DNA from: Streptomyces bacillaris
Lineage (GTDB): Bacteria; Actinomycetota; Actinomycetes; Streptomycetales; Streptomycetaceae
Direction of reading: 5' to 3'
NCBI RefSeq assembly: GCF_003268675.1
Contig: NZ_CP029378.1
Span: 4,774,001 to 4,838,000, forward strand
DNA: 64,000 bases
Shown here: in pieces, positions 8,603-17,269 of the stretch
Layout: every line of letters starts with the position of its first letter
Position numbering within the stretch: the stretch's first letter is position 1
The notes under the pieces: model-generated
Seen by the model: the letters and a program-made list of their open reading frames with translations, nothing else
Databases searched by the model: none
What the model was told of the DNA's origin: nothing
Translations under genes and position numbers: made by a program

Positions 8603-8983
8603 ATGCGCAGTTTCGTACGAGCGGCAGTGACGCTCATGCTCACGGCGGGCGCCGTACTCGCGACGGGAGCGGGGGCCCAGGCCGGCACGTCCGACACCCA
8701 GGACGCCCAGGACACCTACGCGGGCTGCCGGTCCGGGTACGTCTGTATCTACCCGGGCGCGTCCTGGAACGGCAACCGCCCGGAGGCGACGTACTACCGC
8801 TACGGCGTCTACAACCTCAACAACCAGATCGGCACCCACCGGGTGTTCAACAACCAGACCGGCGGCGCGACCGTCCAGCTCTGCACCGGATATGACGGGG
8901 TCGGCTGTGGCGAGAAGATCGCCCCGTGGAGCTACCGGGACGTGAACCTGACCCCGATCAACTCGATCAGGCTCGCGCCCTAG
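8603..8983 (+). CDS. Secreted peptidase-inhibitor family I36-like protein
   Basis: 126 aa with a clear Sec signal peptide (MRSFVRAAVTLMLTAGAVLA, cleavage near AQA-GT at residues 26-28). The mature part has four Cys (CRSGYVC, LCTGYDGVGC) and ends PINSIRL, matching small beta-barrel I36/SMI-type Streptomyces metalloproteinase inhibitors. GAAGGA lies 7 bases before the ATG. It presumably acts outside the cell; the protease target is unknown. Confidence 0.8.
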   Translation: MRSFVRAAVTLMLTAGAVLATGAGAQAGTSDTQDAQDTYAGCRSGYVCIYPGASWNGNRPEATYYRYGVYNLNNQIGTHRVFNNQTGGATVQLCTGYDGVGCGEKIAPWSYRDVNLTPINSIRLAP

Positions 8984-9070
8984 TACGCCGCTCCGGCTCC
9001 GGGGCCGGTCCTCACGCCTGCCTCGCCTCTTCTTCTCCTCCTCCGCGAAGGGGCGGGGCGGGCGTGATGC

Positions 9071-9109
9071 ACCGTCATGTGACGGTGTGGTCGGCTCGGT
9101 TCGACCACA
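9071..9109. terminator. Two adjacent hairpins between convergent genes
   Basis: ACCGTCA-TG-TGACGGT at 9071-9086 is followed by TGTGGTCG-N8-CGACCACA at 9086-9109. They sit between the I36-like gene and the penicillin-binding-protein gene, which converge, so they probably terminate both. Confidence 0.55.
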
Positions 9110-9175
9110 TGGTCCTGGTGCCCGGTCCGGCGATGCCGTCGACCGGCCCTCGGCGCCGTCGACCGCGGCTTCGGC

Positions 9176-10819
9176 TCACCGCCCCGCGCGCAGCACCTCC
9201 GCCACCACCGGGCCCGCCGCGTCGCCGCCGTGGCCGCCCTCCTGGACGACCGCCGCCGCGGCAAGGTCGTTGCTGAAGCCGGTGAACCAACTGTTCGACG
9301 TCTGCCCGTCGACCTCCGCCGAACCGGTCTTGGCGCCCTTGTCGCCGCCGACGGTCGCCATGGACTTGGTGCCGGTGCCGGTGGGGCTGGTCGCGGTGTA
9401 GCGCATCATCTGCCGCAGTTGCTCGGCCACGTTGGCCGGCAGCGGACTGGCCGTGGCGAACGGCCGGTCGTCCACGTCACGGGCGATCAGGTACGGCTGC
9501 TTGAAGCCGCCGTTCTTCACCGTGGCGGTGACCGACGCCATGTTCAGGGGGCTCATCAGCACCTTGCCCTGCCCGATGTACGAGGCCGCCGTCTCGGCCC
9601 CCGAGGACTCCGGGACGCTGCCGTCGAAGGAGGGCACGCCGGTCTGCCAGTTGTCCCGGCCGAGGCCGAAGTGGTCGCGGGCCTCCTGGCCCAGGGCCGT
9701 GCCCGCGCGGGCGCCGAGCGGTTTGACCGGCTTGATGAAGGTGCTGTTGCAGGACCGGGCGAACGCCTCGCGCAGGGTGCCGCCGTTGACGGAGAAGCGG
9801 TTGAGGTTCTGGAAGGTCACTCCTTTCCACGACACCGTGGCCGGGCACTCGACCGGTGCGTTGATGCTGCCCAGACCGTTCTGGATCATCATCGACGCCG
9901 TCACGATCTTCATCGTGGAGCCCGGGGCCAACTGGCCGCTCATGGCCGCGTTGTAGCCGTCGGCGCGGTTGTTGGCGATGGCCAGGATCGCGCCCGTGGA
10001 CGGCTGGACGGCGGCCACCGAGGACTCCCCGTACCGCTTCACCGCCTGCTCGGCCGCCGCCTGGACGGCCGCGTCGATCGAGGTCCGCACCTTGCCGGGC
10101 TTGCCCTCCGCGAGGGTCAGCAGATTGATGTCCGGCTGCCCGTCCTCGGCCGGGTCGATCCAGGTCTCGATACCGGGCGAACCGCCGGCCGAGGCACCGT
10201 ACTTCTGGCGCAGGGTGTCCAGGACCGTCCCGAGCGAGGGGTACTTCTCCTTGGTGAGCACCGTCCCGTTGCGGTCGACGGCCTCGATCGCCGCCGTCGA
10301 CGACTCACCCGTCTTGAGCGTCGCCCCCGCGGTCAACTGCGGGTGCACGACGGTGGGTTCCCAGTCGACGAGCGCCTTCCCGGTCGTCAGGCCGCGGACG
10401 ACGGTCAGCTCGGAGGCGTACGAGAGGGGCTTGGACTTCCCGCTGTACGTGACGGTGGCCGCGACGGTGTACGGCACCTTCGTGCCGACGGCCGTCCCCG
10501 GGGTGATCTTCACGTCGCCGATGTGGGCGTCCTCGCCGTACGAGCTGAGTACGGGCTCCGCTTCGGCCTCGTTGTTGGTGAGCAGCGCCGCACCCGCCGC
10601 GTCCCCCGCCGCCCAGGCGTCGAAGAACCCCTTCGACGTCTCGGCTATCTCCTCCGCGCTCGGCGGCCCCGTCTTCACCTCGGGCGTGGCGTTTTGGGAG
10701 GCGACATTGTCGCTGCCGCCTCCGTCGCCCCCGAGCGTCTCGTACGCCGCGTAGCCGACCCCACCGGCCACCAGCACGAACACTCCGCCGACCACGGCGA
10801 CCTTCGCTCCACTGCGCAT
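9176..10819 (-). CDS. Class B penicillin-binding protein (transpeptidase)
   Basis: 547 aa from ATG 10819, with GGAGGGGGG upstream. One N-terminal membrane anchor (residues 8-25), then an NTF2-like MecA-type domain (about 55-155), a dimerisation region, and a transpeptidase domain (about 255-547). The active-site set is complete: S301-T-M-K, S356-C-N and K497-T-G. It cross-links peptidoglycan outside the membrane. The N-terminal domain is that of the PBP2a-like class, which in Streptomyces often goes with intrinsic beta-lactam tolerance; that consequence is inference. It is divergent from the DUF3592 gene. Confidence 0.92.
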   Translation of the reverse strand: MRSGAKVAVVGGVFVLVAGGVGYAAYETLGGDGGGSDNVASQNATPEVKTGPPSAEEIAETSKGFFDAWAAGDAAGAALLTNNEAEAEPVLSSYGEDAHIGDVKITPGTAVGTKVPYTVAATVTYSGKSKPLSYASELTVVRGLTTGKALVDWEPTVVHPQLTAGATLKTGESSTAAIEAVDRNGTVLTKEKYPSLGTVLDTLRQKYGASAGGSPGIETWIDPAEDGQPDINLLTLAEGKPGKVRTSIDAAVQAAAEQAVKRYGESSVAAVQPSTGAILAIANNRADGYNAAMSGQLAPGSTMKIVTASMMIQNGLGSINAPVECPATVSWKGVTFQNLNRFSVNGGTLREAFARSCNSTFIKPVKPLGARAGTALGQEARDHFGLGRDNWQTGVPSFDGSVPESSGAETAASYIGQGKVLMSPLNMASVTATVKNGGFKQPYLIARDVDDRPFATASPLPANVAEQLRQMMRYTATSPTGTGTKSMATVGGDKGAKTGSAEVDGQTSNSWFTGFSNDLAAAAVVQEGGHGGDAAGPVVAEVLRAGR

Positions 10820-11122
10820 CTGTGCAGTCCCCCCTCCCCGGAAGTGCCCCCTGAACATGTTCAAGGGGCAACAGTGAGGAACCCTAAGGGGTCGTCGCGT
10901 CCGGTGAGGGCGTTGTTACCGGACCGGAATGCTTGGCTGGAAAGCGCTCTCGGGATGGGTTCTCCGGGCCTGTTCCCGGAACCCGGGCCTCCACCGCCCT
11001 CCCCGCCCTCCTCCATTGCCGGGGGCAGGCAGTGGGGCCGCCTCCGGTGTGCCGACATCAGCCCATGAAGTGGCCCCGACCGGCCCTTTACGCTGCCCAC
11101 CCGACGACAGGGACGGAAGCGG
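10820..11122. promoter_or_regulatory. 303-bp divergent intergenic region with a 12-bp palindrome
   Basis: No gene is seen. It contains TGAACATGTTCA at 10852-10863, a perfect palindrome about 35 bp before the PBP start, which could be an operator. No clear -10/-35 pair could be assigned. Confidence 0.35.
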
Positions 11123-11704
11123 ATGGCGACAGGTCTGGACGGCAGAGGCGGCAGGGGGAGCATGGGCGGTACGGGCGGCGAGGGCGGTACGGCGACGGCG
11201 CGGACACCCGGCCCGTACGGGCAGAAGCCCGGCGCCCGGGACGGCATGGGCCAGCACGCGTCCCTGGTGATGCTGCTGGCGCTCGGCCTGCTGCTGGGCG
11301 CGCTGTCGGGCCTGGTCATGCTCCCGGCCGCCCAGCACCTGCGCTCCCTCCAGACCGGCGAGCGGGTCCAGGCCACGCTGCACACGGGCGGCTCGTGCAT
11401 GATCGGCCACTGCCGGGTCGCCTTCGAGGCCGACGGCCGGGCGGTGGTCGCGGACCTGCCGGTCGGCAGCGGCGGCGGCAAGGAGTCGGTCGGCGCCCCG
11501 GTCGCCGTCCGCTACCAGCCGGACGACCCCCGGACCGTCGCCCGCGAAGCGGACACCGGAGGTGGCGGGGCGCTGGTGCTGGCCGTCATCTCGGGCGGCG
11601 CGGCCCTGCTGGTCCTGGCCCTGTCGGCCGTGGCGGCGTTCTTCATGGCGCGGCAGCGGCGTACGGAGAAGGCCGCGAGCCTGGAGACCGCCGGCCCTGC
11701 GTGA
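11123..11704 (+). CDS. DUF3592-like two-span membrane protein
   Basis: 193 aa. A Gly/Thr-rich cytosolic N-terminus of about 45 residues, span 1 (LVMLLALGLLLGALSGLVML), an extracellular beta domain with two Cys (GGSCMIGHC) and the DUF3592-type VRYQPDDPRTV motif, span 2 (LVLAVISGGAALLVLALS), and a basic C-terminus. The start ATG follows GGGACGGAAG. Function of the family is unknown; the extracytoplasmic domain between two spans is its hallmark. Confidence 0.75.
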   Translation: MATGLDGRGGRGSMGGTGGEGGTATARTPGPYGQKPGARDGMGQHASLVMLLALGLLLGALSGLVMLPAAQHLRSLQTGERVQATLHTGGSCMIGHCRVAFEADGRAVVADLPVGSGGGKESVGAPVAVRYQPDDPRTVAREADTGGGGALVLAVISGGAALLVLALSAVAAFFMARQRRTEKAASLETAGPA

Positions 11705-11956
11705 CGTGGGCCCAGGCCGGGCGATGGCCCCGAAGGCCGGGTGGTGATCCCGAAGACCGAGCCCCGGAGATCGGGACGCGAACAAATTTCCGTCGTCGTG
11801 AGTGAACCCGTATTTGCCGGGCACTAGGACGGACGCAACGAGATCCTGGCGAGTATGTGATCGCAGTCGGGATGTACCGGTGGGGTGCATTGAGGCCGTT
11901 GTGAAGTTTTGGGCGCACACGCGCCCGAACCGGACTTGACGATGGGAATGAAAAAC

Positions 11957-12112
11957 ATGATCCTCCTTGGACTTCTTCTGCTCATAATCGGCCTGTTCGT
12001 CAAGGTGTCGCTGCTGACGACGATCGGCGGCATCCTGATCGTGGTGGGTGCCGTCCTGTGGATCCTGGGCGCTACCGGCCGGGCGGTCGGTGGGCGAAAG
12101 CATTTCTTCTAA
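11957..12112 (+). CDS. Small two-helix membrane protein (DUF6131-like)
   Basis: 51 aa from ATG 11957; in-frame ATGs at 11942 and 11948 are alternatives. Two hydrophobic helices (LLGLLLLIIGLFV and IGGILIVVGAVLWILG) are followed by the GRAVGGRKHFF tail typical of short actinobacterial DUF6131 proteins. A GGGA lies upstream. Probably stress- or envelope-related in its family, but no function is proven. Confidence 0.72.
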   Translation: MILLGLLLLIIGLFVKVSLLTTIGGILIVVGAVLWILGATGRAVGGRKHFF

Positions 12113-12264
12113 CCCTCCCGTTCCACGCGTCCACGCGTCCGCCTTTCCCGGTCGACTTTCTTGGTGTGAATTCCGGGAAACCGTGAAGGGGCGGTGAGCC
12201 GGGAAGGGAAACGCGTCGGTAACGCGCTCTCCACCCCCGGAACCGATCACCGTCCGCCCGCGTC

Positions 12265-12450
12265 ATGGCGTCCATGGAGCAGAGCGGAAGCACGATGGGC
12301 GAAGAGCCGACGTGGGCGGAGCTGCTGGTCTCGTTCCTCCTCATCGGGGCCATCCCCGTGGCCGTCGGAGGAGCGGTGATCCTCTCCCTCGTCGGTCTGA
12401 CGCTGTGGACGAGGGCGATGCTGAGAAGGAAGCGCGGAAGCGCGGTCTGA
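12265..12450 (+). CDS. Small single-span membrane protein, unknown
   Basis: 61 aa. Hydrophobic stretch at about 22-48 (LLVSFLLIGAIPVAVGGAVI) followed by a basic tail (RRKRG), giving N-out/C-in topology. The last codons and stop are built into a perfect 29-bp inverted repeat that acts as the terminator. Start could be ATG 12265 or 12274. Not a family I recognise. Confidence 0.55.
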   Translation: MASMEQSGSTMGEEPTWAELLVSFLLIGAIPVAVGGAVILSLVGLTLWTRAMLRRKRGSAV

Positions 12451-12505
12451 ATGCCCGGAGGGCCCCGACACCATCAGGTGTCGGGGCCCTCCGGGCATTC
12501 AGACC
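12444..12505. terminator. Perfect 29-bp inverted repeat, bidirectional terminator
   Basis: Arms 12444-12472 and 12477-12505 are exact complements around an ATCA loop. It lies between the small membrane protein gene (whose stop is in the left arm) and the convergent PMT gene, ending 10 bp before the latter's stop. Confidence 0.9.
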
Positions 12506-12515
12506 AGGCGCTCGG

Positions 12516-14285
12516 CTACACCCACGTATCCAGCCACATCCGGTCCCGCCACAGGTCCTCCGGGATCGACGTCCCGGTGTACAGCGGCCAGAAGTAGATG
12601 AAGTTCCAGATGATCAGGAGCACCAGCACGCCCGCCGCGATGGCGCCCAAGGTGCGGCGGCGTTCGCCGGTCGGGTCGGCCGTCGTCAGGCCCAGTTCGG
12701 CGCGGGTGCCCTTGCCCGCGGCCGGGCCGATGATCGCGCCCAGGAGCATGGTGACGGCCAGGCAGAGGAACGGGACGAAGACCACCGCGTAGAAGAGGAA
12801 GATCGTGCGCTCCTGGTAGAAGAACCAGGGGAGCCAGCCCGCCGCCACGCCGCACGCGATCGCGCCCGCCCGCCAGTCGCGGCGGAAGAGCCAGCGCCAG
12901 ACCACGTACGCGAGGGCGACGCAGGCCAGCCACCAGAGCAGCGGGGTGCCGATGGCCAGGACCTCGGCGGCGCACTTGCCCGTGGCCGACTCCTGGCAGC
13001 CCGTCTGCTCCTCGTAGAAGTACGAGACGGGGCGGCCGAGCACCAGCCAGCTCCAGGGGTTCGACTCGTACGTGTGGCCCGAGGTGAGGCCGACGTGGAA
13101 GTCGTACACCTGGGTCTCGTAGTGCCACAGGCTCCGCAGCCAGTCGGGCAGCAGCCAGCTCCAGCCGGAGTCCTTGCCCTCCGTGGCCGCCCAGTTCCGG
13201 TAGTACCCCTTGTCCGTGACGATCCAGCCGGTCCAGGAGACCAGGTACGTGACGATCGCCACCGGGACCGTGGAGACGAACGCGGGGACCAAGTCCCGGC
13301 GCAGCACCGCGAGATACGGCTTGGCCGCGCCTGCCGTGCGGCGGGCGCCCACGTCCCACAACACCGTCATCAGGCCGAACGCGGCCAGCACGTACAGCCC
13401 GTTCCACTTCGTGGCGAACGCCAGGCCCAGCATCACGCCCGCCGCCAGCCGCCACGGCCGCCACCCCAGGCGCGAGGTTTCCGCGATCCGGGCGTCCGGG
13501 CGCAGCACCCCCTCCTCGTCCACCGGCAGCGCGGCGGCCAGCCGGCGACGGGCATGGTCCCGGTCCACCACCAGGCACCCGAACGCGGCCAGCACGAAGA
13601 ACATGACGATCAGGTCGAGCAGCGCCGTCCGGCTCATCACGAAGTGCAGGCCGTCCACGGCCAGTAGCAGCCCCGCCAGGCAGCCCAGGAACGTCGAGCG
13701 GAAGAGCCGTCGGCCGATCCGGCAGAGCATGAGGACGGAGAGCGTGCCGAGCACCGCCACCATGAACCGCCAGCCGAACGGCGTGAAGCCGAACAGCTGC
13801 TCACCGAAGCCGATGACCCACTTGCCGACCGGCGGGTGCACCACATACCCCGGGTCGGTCGGGATCGGCACCGACGACGGGTCCTTCAGGATCAGCTTGT
13901 CGACGTCCTTGGGCCAGGACCCCTCGTACCCCTGGTTGACCAGCGCCCACGCGTCCTTCGCGTAGTACGTCTCGTCGAATATCACCGCGTGCGGCTGGTC
14001 CAGCTTCCAGAAGCGGAGCACACCGGCCACCAGCGCCACCAGGAGCGGACCGCCCCAGCCCGACCACCGCACCAGCCGGTCGGCCAGCGCCGGTGAGATC
14101 GCGAAGACGGACCACACCTGGCGGCCCGGCCGGGTGTACGGCGGGTCCAGCCGGTCGCGGAGCGGCGTCTCCGGGCGGGGGACATGGCCGAAACGGCGCA
14201 GCCGCCGTTGCCAGGAGGTCGGCTCTTCGCCGAGCGGGTCCCCGGCGTCCTGGCCCCGCTGGGTCTCGGGTGCGGTACTCGTCAC
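12516..14285 (-). CDS. pmt: Dolichyl-phosphate-mannose-protein mannosyltransferase (PMT, GT39)
   Basis: 589 aa multi-span membrane enzyme that transfers mannose from polyprenyl-phosphate-mannose to secreted proteins on the outer face of the membrane. The first loop carries the catalytic acidic pair of the GT39/GT-C fold (VIFDETYYAKDAW). Other family signatures are VHPPVGKWVIGFGE, FGWRFMVAVLGTL, FATKWNGLY and WLPWF. About ten spans and a cytosolic charged N-terminus of about 70 residues. It is divergent from rsmI with a 62-bp gap. From memory the pair is adjacent in other Streptomyces too; PMT there glycosylates lipoproteins and affects phage sensitivity. Confidence 0.92.
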   Translation of the reverse strand: MTSTAPETQRGQDAGDPLGEEPTSWQRRLRRFGHVPRPETPLRDRLDPPYTRPGRQVWSVFAISPALADRLVRWSGWGGPLLVALVAGVLRFWKLDQPHAVIFDETYYAKDAWALVNQGYEGSWPKDVDKLILKDPSSVPIPTDPGYVVHPPVGKWVIGFGEQLFGFTPFGWRFMVAVLGTLSVLMLCRIGRRLFRSTFLGCLAGLLLAVDGLHFVMSRTALLDLIVMFFVLAAFGCLVVDRDHARRRLAAALPVDEEGVLRPDARIAETSRLGWRPWRLAAGVMLGLAFATKWNGLYVLAAFGLMTVLWDVGARRTAGAAKPYLAVLRRDLVPAFVSTVPVAIVTYLVSWTGWIVTDKGYYRNWAATEGKDSGWSWLLPDWLRSLWHYETQVYDFHVGLTSGHTYESNPWSWLVLGRPVSYFYEEQTGCQESATGKCAAEVLAIGTPLLWWLACVALAYVVWRWLFRRDWRAGAIACGVAAGWLPWFFYQERTIFLFYAVVFVPFLCLAVTMLLGAIIGPAAGKGTRAELGLTTADPTGERRRTLGAIAAGVLVLLIIWNFIYFWPLYTGTSIPEDLWRDRMWLDTWV

Positions 14286-14347
14286 CGCGCCATCGTAGGG
14301 AACGCTTCTGTGCGAAGGGTGCTGCCCGTGCTGCGAGGATGGCTGAT

Positions 14348-15250
14348 GTGACTGGAACGACTGGAACGCTCGTGCTCGCAGGGACCCCCATCGGTGACGT
14401 GGCGGACGCCCCGCCCCGCCTGGCCGCCGAACTGGAGAAGGCCGACGTCGTCGCCGCCGAGGACACCCGGCGGCTGCGCCGGCTCACCCAGGCGCTCGGC
14501 GTCCACACCTCGGGGCGTGTCGTCTCCTACTTCGAGGGCAACGAGTCCGCCCGCACCCCCGAGTTGGTCGAAGCCCTCGTCGGCGGCGCCCGGGTGCTCC
14601 TCGTCACGGACGCCGGGATGCCCTCCGTCTCCGACCCCGGCTACCGGCTCGTCGCCGCCGCCGTGGAGCGCGACATCCGGGTCACCGCCGTGCCGGGGCC
14701 GTCGGCCGTCCTCACCGCGCTCGCCCTCTCCGCGCTGCCCGTCGACCGGTTCTGCTTCGAGGGGTTCCTCCCGCGCAAGGCCGGTGAGCGGCTCTCCCGG
14801 CTCCGCGAGAACGCCGACGAGCGGCGCACCATGGTCTTCTTCGAGGCCCCCCACCGGCTGGACGACACCCTCGCCGCCATGGCCGAGGTCTTCGGCGCCG
14901 AGCGCCGCGCGGCCGTCTGCCGCGAGCTGACCAAGACGTACGAGGAGGTCAAGCGCGGTCCGCTCGGCGAGCTGGCCGAGTGGGCCGCCGACGGCGTACG
15001 GGGTGAGATCACCGTCGTCGTCGAGGGCGCCGCCGACTCCGGGCCGGAGGAGCTGGACGCGGAGGAGCTGGTGCGGCGCGTGCGGGTGCGCGAGGAGGCG
15101 GGGGAGCGGCGCAAGGAGGCCATCGCCGCCGTCGCCGCCGCGGCCGGACTGCCCAAGCGGGAGGTGTTCGACGCGGTGGTCGCCGCCAAGAACGCGGAGA
15201 AGGGTGAGAAGGGGGCCGGGGGCGCTTCCCAGCGGGCGCCCAAGCCGTAG
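14348..15250 (+). CDS. rsmI: 16S rRNA (cytidine1402-2'-O)-methyltransferase
   Basis: About 300 aa. SAM-dependent tetrapyrrole-methylase fold: LVLAGTPIGDVADAPPR, VVAAEDTRRLRRL, SYFEGNE, LVTDAGMPSVSDPGYRLV, AVPGPSAVLTALALS, GFLPRKAGER, ECRELTKTYEEV-like CRELTKTYEEV, and a C-terminal helical tail (KREVFDAVVA). It methylates the ribose of C1402 with RsmH. I chose GTG 14348 because GCGAGGATGG precedes it at correct spacing; ATG 14339 is the alternative. The last 20 residues are low complexity. Confidence 0.93.
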   Translation: MTGTTGTLVLAGTPIGDVADAPPRLAAELEKADVVAAEDTRRLRRLTQALGVHTSGRVVSYFEGNESARTPELVEALVGGARVLLVTDAGMPSVSDPGYRLVAAAVERDIRVTAVPGPSAVLTALALSALPVDRFCFEGFLPRKAGERLSRLRENADERRTMVFFEAPHRLDDTLAAMAEVFGAERRAAVCRELTKTYEEVKRGPLGELAEWAADGVRGEITVVVEGAADSGPEELDAEELVRRVRVREEAGERRKEAIAAVAAAAGLPKREVFDAVVAAKNAEKGEKGAGGASQRAPKP

Positions 15251-15269
15251 GCGTACCCCGACTCTCTAC

Positions 15270-16328
15270 TTACGGCGTCTCCGTCAGCAGCTCGTACGCC
15301 GTCGCCACGAACGTGTCCTTCCGGTGCACCCGCCGCGTCGCCGTCGCCGCCACCGCAAGACCCGTCCCCGGGCGGAAGCCCAGGAACGCCTGCTGGCCCA
15401 GGGTCGCCCCCGCGTGGAAGAGGACCGGACCGTACGGGGACGGGTGCTGGAACCACGTCAGCGTGTGGGTGTGCGCGTGGCGCCAGCCGCGCCGCAGCAG
15501 CGGGCGGACCACCTCGGTGAGCGCGGCGGCCAGCGAGGGGTCCCGGGGCTCGCCGCCCCCCAGGTGCGCCTCCAGGAACGTCAGCAGGTCCAGCGGGGTC
15601 GCGCGCAGCGCCCCCGCCGCCGTGAAGCCCCCCGTGTCCAGCGCGGGCAGCGGGGTGCCGTCGCGGCGGTGGCCGGTCGCGTCGGTGCCGTCCGGGCCCG
15701 GGCGCAGCAGCGTGGCCTCCAGGCCCAGCGGGGCCAGCACCTGCTGGTGCAGCAGCACCTCCCACGGGGTTCCGGTGGCGGCCGCGAGGGTGTGGCCGAG
15801 GACGGAGACCGCGAAGTTCGAGTAGCGCCAGCGGGTGCCGGGGCGGTGGCGCGGGCGGGCGCGGAGGAAGGCCCGCACCACCCGGTCCGCCGGGTAGGTG
15901 CCGTACGGGTCCGTCGACCAGCGCGGCACCGCCTGCGGGTAGAAGTCGGCGGGCAGCCCCGGCAGCCCCGAGGTGTGGGTGAGCAGCTGGCGCAGCGTGA
16001 TCCGGCGCACCGCCGGGTGCACCGGGAGGCCCGGGGCCAGCAGGTCCGCCGCCCGGTCCTCGTACCGCACCCGCCCCTGCGCCACCAGCCGGGCCAGCAG
16101 CAGCCCCGCGTACGGCTTCGAGGCCGAGCCCAGTTCGTGGTGCAGCCGCTCCCGGGGGACCGGGCCGGGCTCCGCGCTGCCGCCCGTGTGGACCGTACGG
16201 ACCCCGTCCCGGCTCAGCGCGAGCACCACGTCCGGGGCGTCGATCCGCGCGGCCGCCCCGGCCAGGAGGCGTGCGGTGGTGGACGGGGAGCCGGGGGCGT
16301 CCACGCGGGGCACGGTGACGTCCGTCAT
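15270..16328 (-). CDS. Serine hydrolase, beta-lactamase/DD-peptidase fold (last gene of the small-peptide operon)
   Basis: 352 aa without an obvious signal peptide, so probably cytosolic. Class C beta-lactamase-like active site: SASK (SxxK) near residue 72, Tyr motif YSN in TRWRYSNFAVSVLGH, and HAGATLG as the third element. LRQLLTHTSGLPG is the usual family helix. It starts at ATG 16328, overlapping the upstream DUF6895 stop by ATGA. Such enzymes act as esterases, amidases or D-peptidases. As the last gene of a five-gene operon headed by a 58-aa peptide, it could act on that peptide or a derivative; that is inference. Confidence 0.85.
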   Translation of the reverse strand: MTDVTVPRVDAPGSPSTTARLLAGAAARIDAPDVVLALSRDGVRTVHTGGSAEPGPVPRERLHHELGSASKPYAGLLLARLVAQGRVRYEDRAADLLAPGLPVHPAVRRITLRQLLTHTSGLPGLPADFYPQAVPRWSTDPYGTYPADRVVRAFLRARPRHRPGTRWRYSNFAVSVLGHTLAAATGTPWEVLLHQQVLAPLGLEATLLRPGPDGTDATGHRRDGTPLPALDTGGFTAAGALRATPLDLLTFLEAHLGGGEPRDPSLAAALTEVVRPLLRRGWRHAHTHTLTWFQHPSPYGPVLFHAGATLGQQAFLGFRPGTGLAVAATATRRVHRKDTFVATAYELLTETP

Positions 16329-17269
16329 GCCGGGGCCGGTTCCGTGCTCAGGCCGGACAGGGCCCGGCTCATCGCCAGCGCCGAGGCGAAGGCCGCCACC
16401 AGCGTCGGGTGGTAGACGAGGTCGAACACCGCCTCCTCGTCCCCCTCCGGCATCCCGCCCACCACCGGCATCGCCCCGTCCGGCTGCTGCGCCTGGGCGA
16501 ACCCCTGCCAGGCCGCCGGGTCCAGCGTCGGTTCCGGCAGGCAGGCGTCCACGACCAGCAGCTCGCCCAGCAGGTCCCAGCGCTTCAGGTCCAGCCAGTC
16601 GTCCAGCCAGGCCGGCAGCCACAGTGCCAGGTACTCCGCGATGTCGGCGGGCAGCCCGGCCGGCTTCTCGCCCCAGTCCGTGAGGTGGAAGACCGTGTGC
16701 GTGACGTCGTAGCCGATGTGGCCCTCCACCGTCCACGGCTCCGCTCGCCGCGCCAGCCAGGTGTGGGCCAGCGCCGCCGTCTCCGGAACGCTCGGCTCCA
16801 CCCCGAACCGCCGCTCGATCGCGCTCAGCCCGAGCCGCCGCACCGGCAGCACCTCCAGCCCCGCCCAGCTGGCCAGCCGGTGGTTGAGCCGGATCGCGGA
16901 CTCCAGGTCCGGCTGCCGGTAGCCCAGCTCCCGGAACGGTACGTAGACCTCCAGCGGCACCGGCGAGAGCGGTTCGCGCCGCTGGCCCTCCAGCAGCCGC
17001 GCCCCCGAATCCAGCAGCTCGTGCCAGGCGTGGTCCAGCAGCTTGTGCGCGAGCGCCGACTGCTGTGAACCGGCCACGCCCTCGCGGAAGATGACCTTCC
17101 CGATCAGTGCCAGCTCGCCCAGCGGCTTGAACCGGTCCAGCATCCCCGCCTCCGGGGACGGGTCCGCCTCCAGCCGGAAGCCCTCGCGGTGTTCGTACAG
17201 CCAGCCCAGGGCCTTCGCCCCCACGTCGTGGATCTGCTGGATGCCGGTCGTGGTGCTGCCGCTGCTCAT
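16325..17269 (-). CDS. DUF6895-family protein, copy B
   Basis: 314 aa, soluble, all-alpha appearance. Shares with the preceding gene a PLGELA motif near residue 50, a GYDVTHTVFHLTDWG motif near 200, a WLPAWLDDWL helix and WDLLGELL, and a final YHPTLVAAFASALAM helix. The repeated His and Asp of the THTVFHLTDWG motif look like a metal or catalytic site. No function is known for the family. Overlaps both neighbours by 4 bp, so translation is coupled. The two paralogues may form a heterodimer (inference). Confidence 0.8.
   Translation of the reverse strand: MSSGSTTTGIQQIHDVGAKALGWLYEHREGFRLEADPSPEAGMLDRFKPLGELALIGKVIFREGVAGSQQSALAHKLLDHAWHELLDSGARLLEGQRREPLSPVPLEVYVPFRELGYRQPDLESAIRLNHRLASWAGLEVLPVRRLGLSAIERRFGVEPSVPETAALAHTWLARRAEPWTVEGHIGYDVTHTVFHLTDWGEKPAGLPADIAEYLALWLPAWLDDWLDLKRWDLLGELLVVDACLPEPTLDPAAWQGFAQAQQPDGAMPVVGGMPEGDEEAVFDLVYHPTLVAAFASALAMSRALSGLSTEPAPA

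Noticed and set aside
9230..11068. 612-aa plus-strand open frame
   Set aside because: Antisense to the penicillin-binding protein; Arg/Gly/Val-rich composition typical of high-GC shadow frames.
15270..16328. Serine hydrolase as a resistance beta-lactamase
   Set aside because: No signal peptide and an operon setting with a peptide and DUF6895 genes; esterase or peptidase role is more likely.
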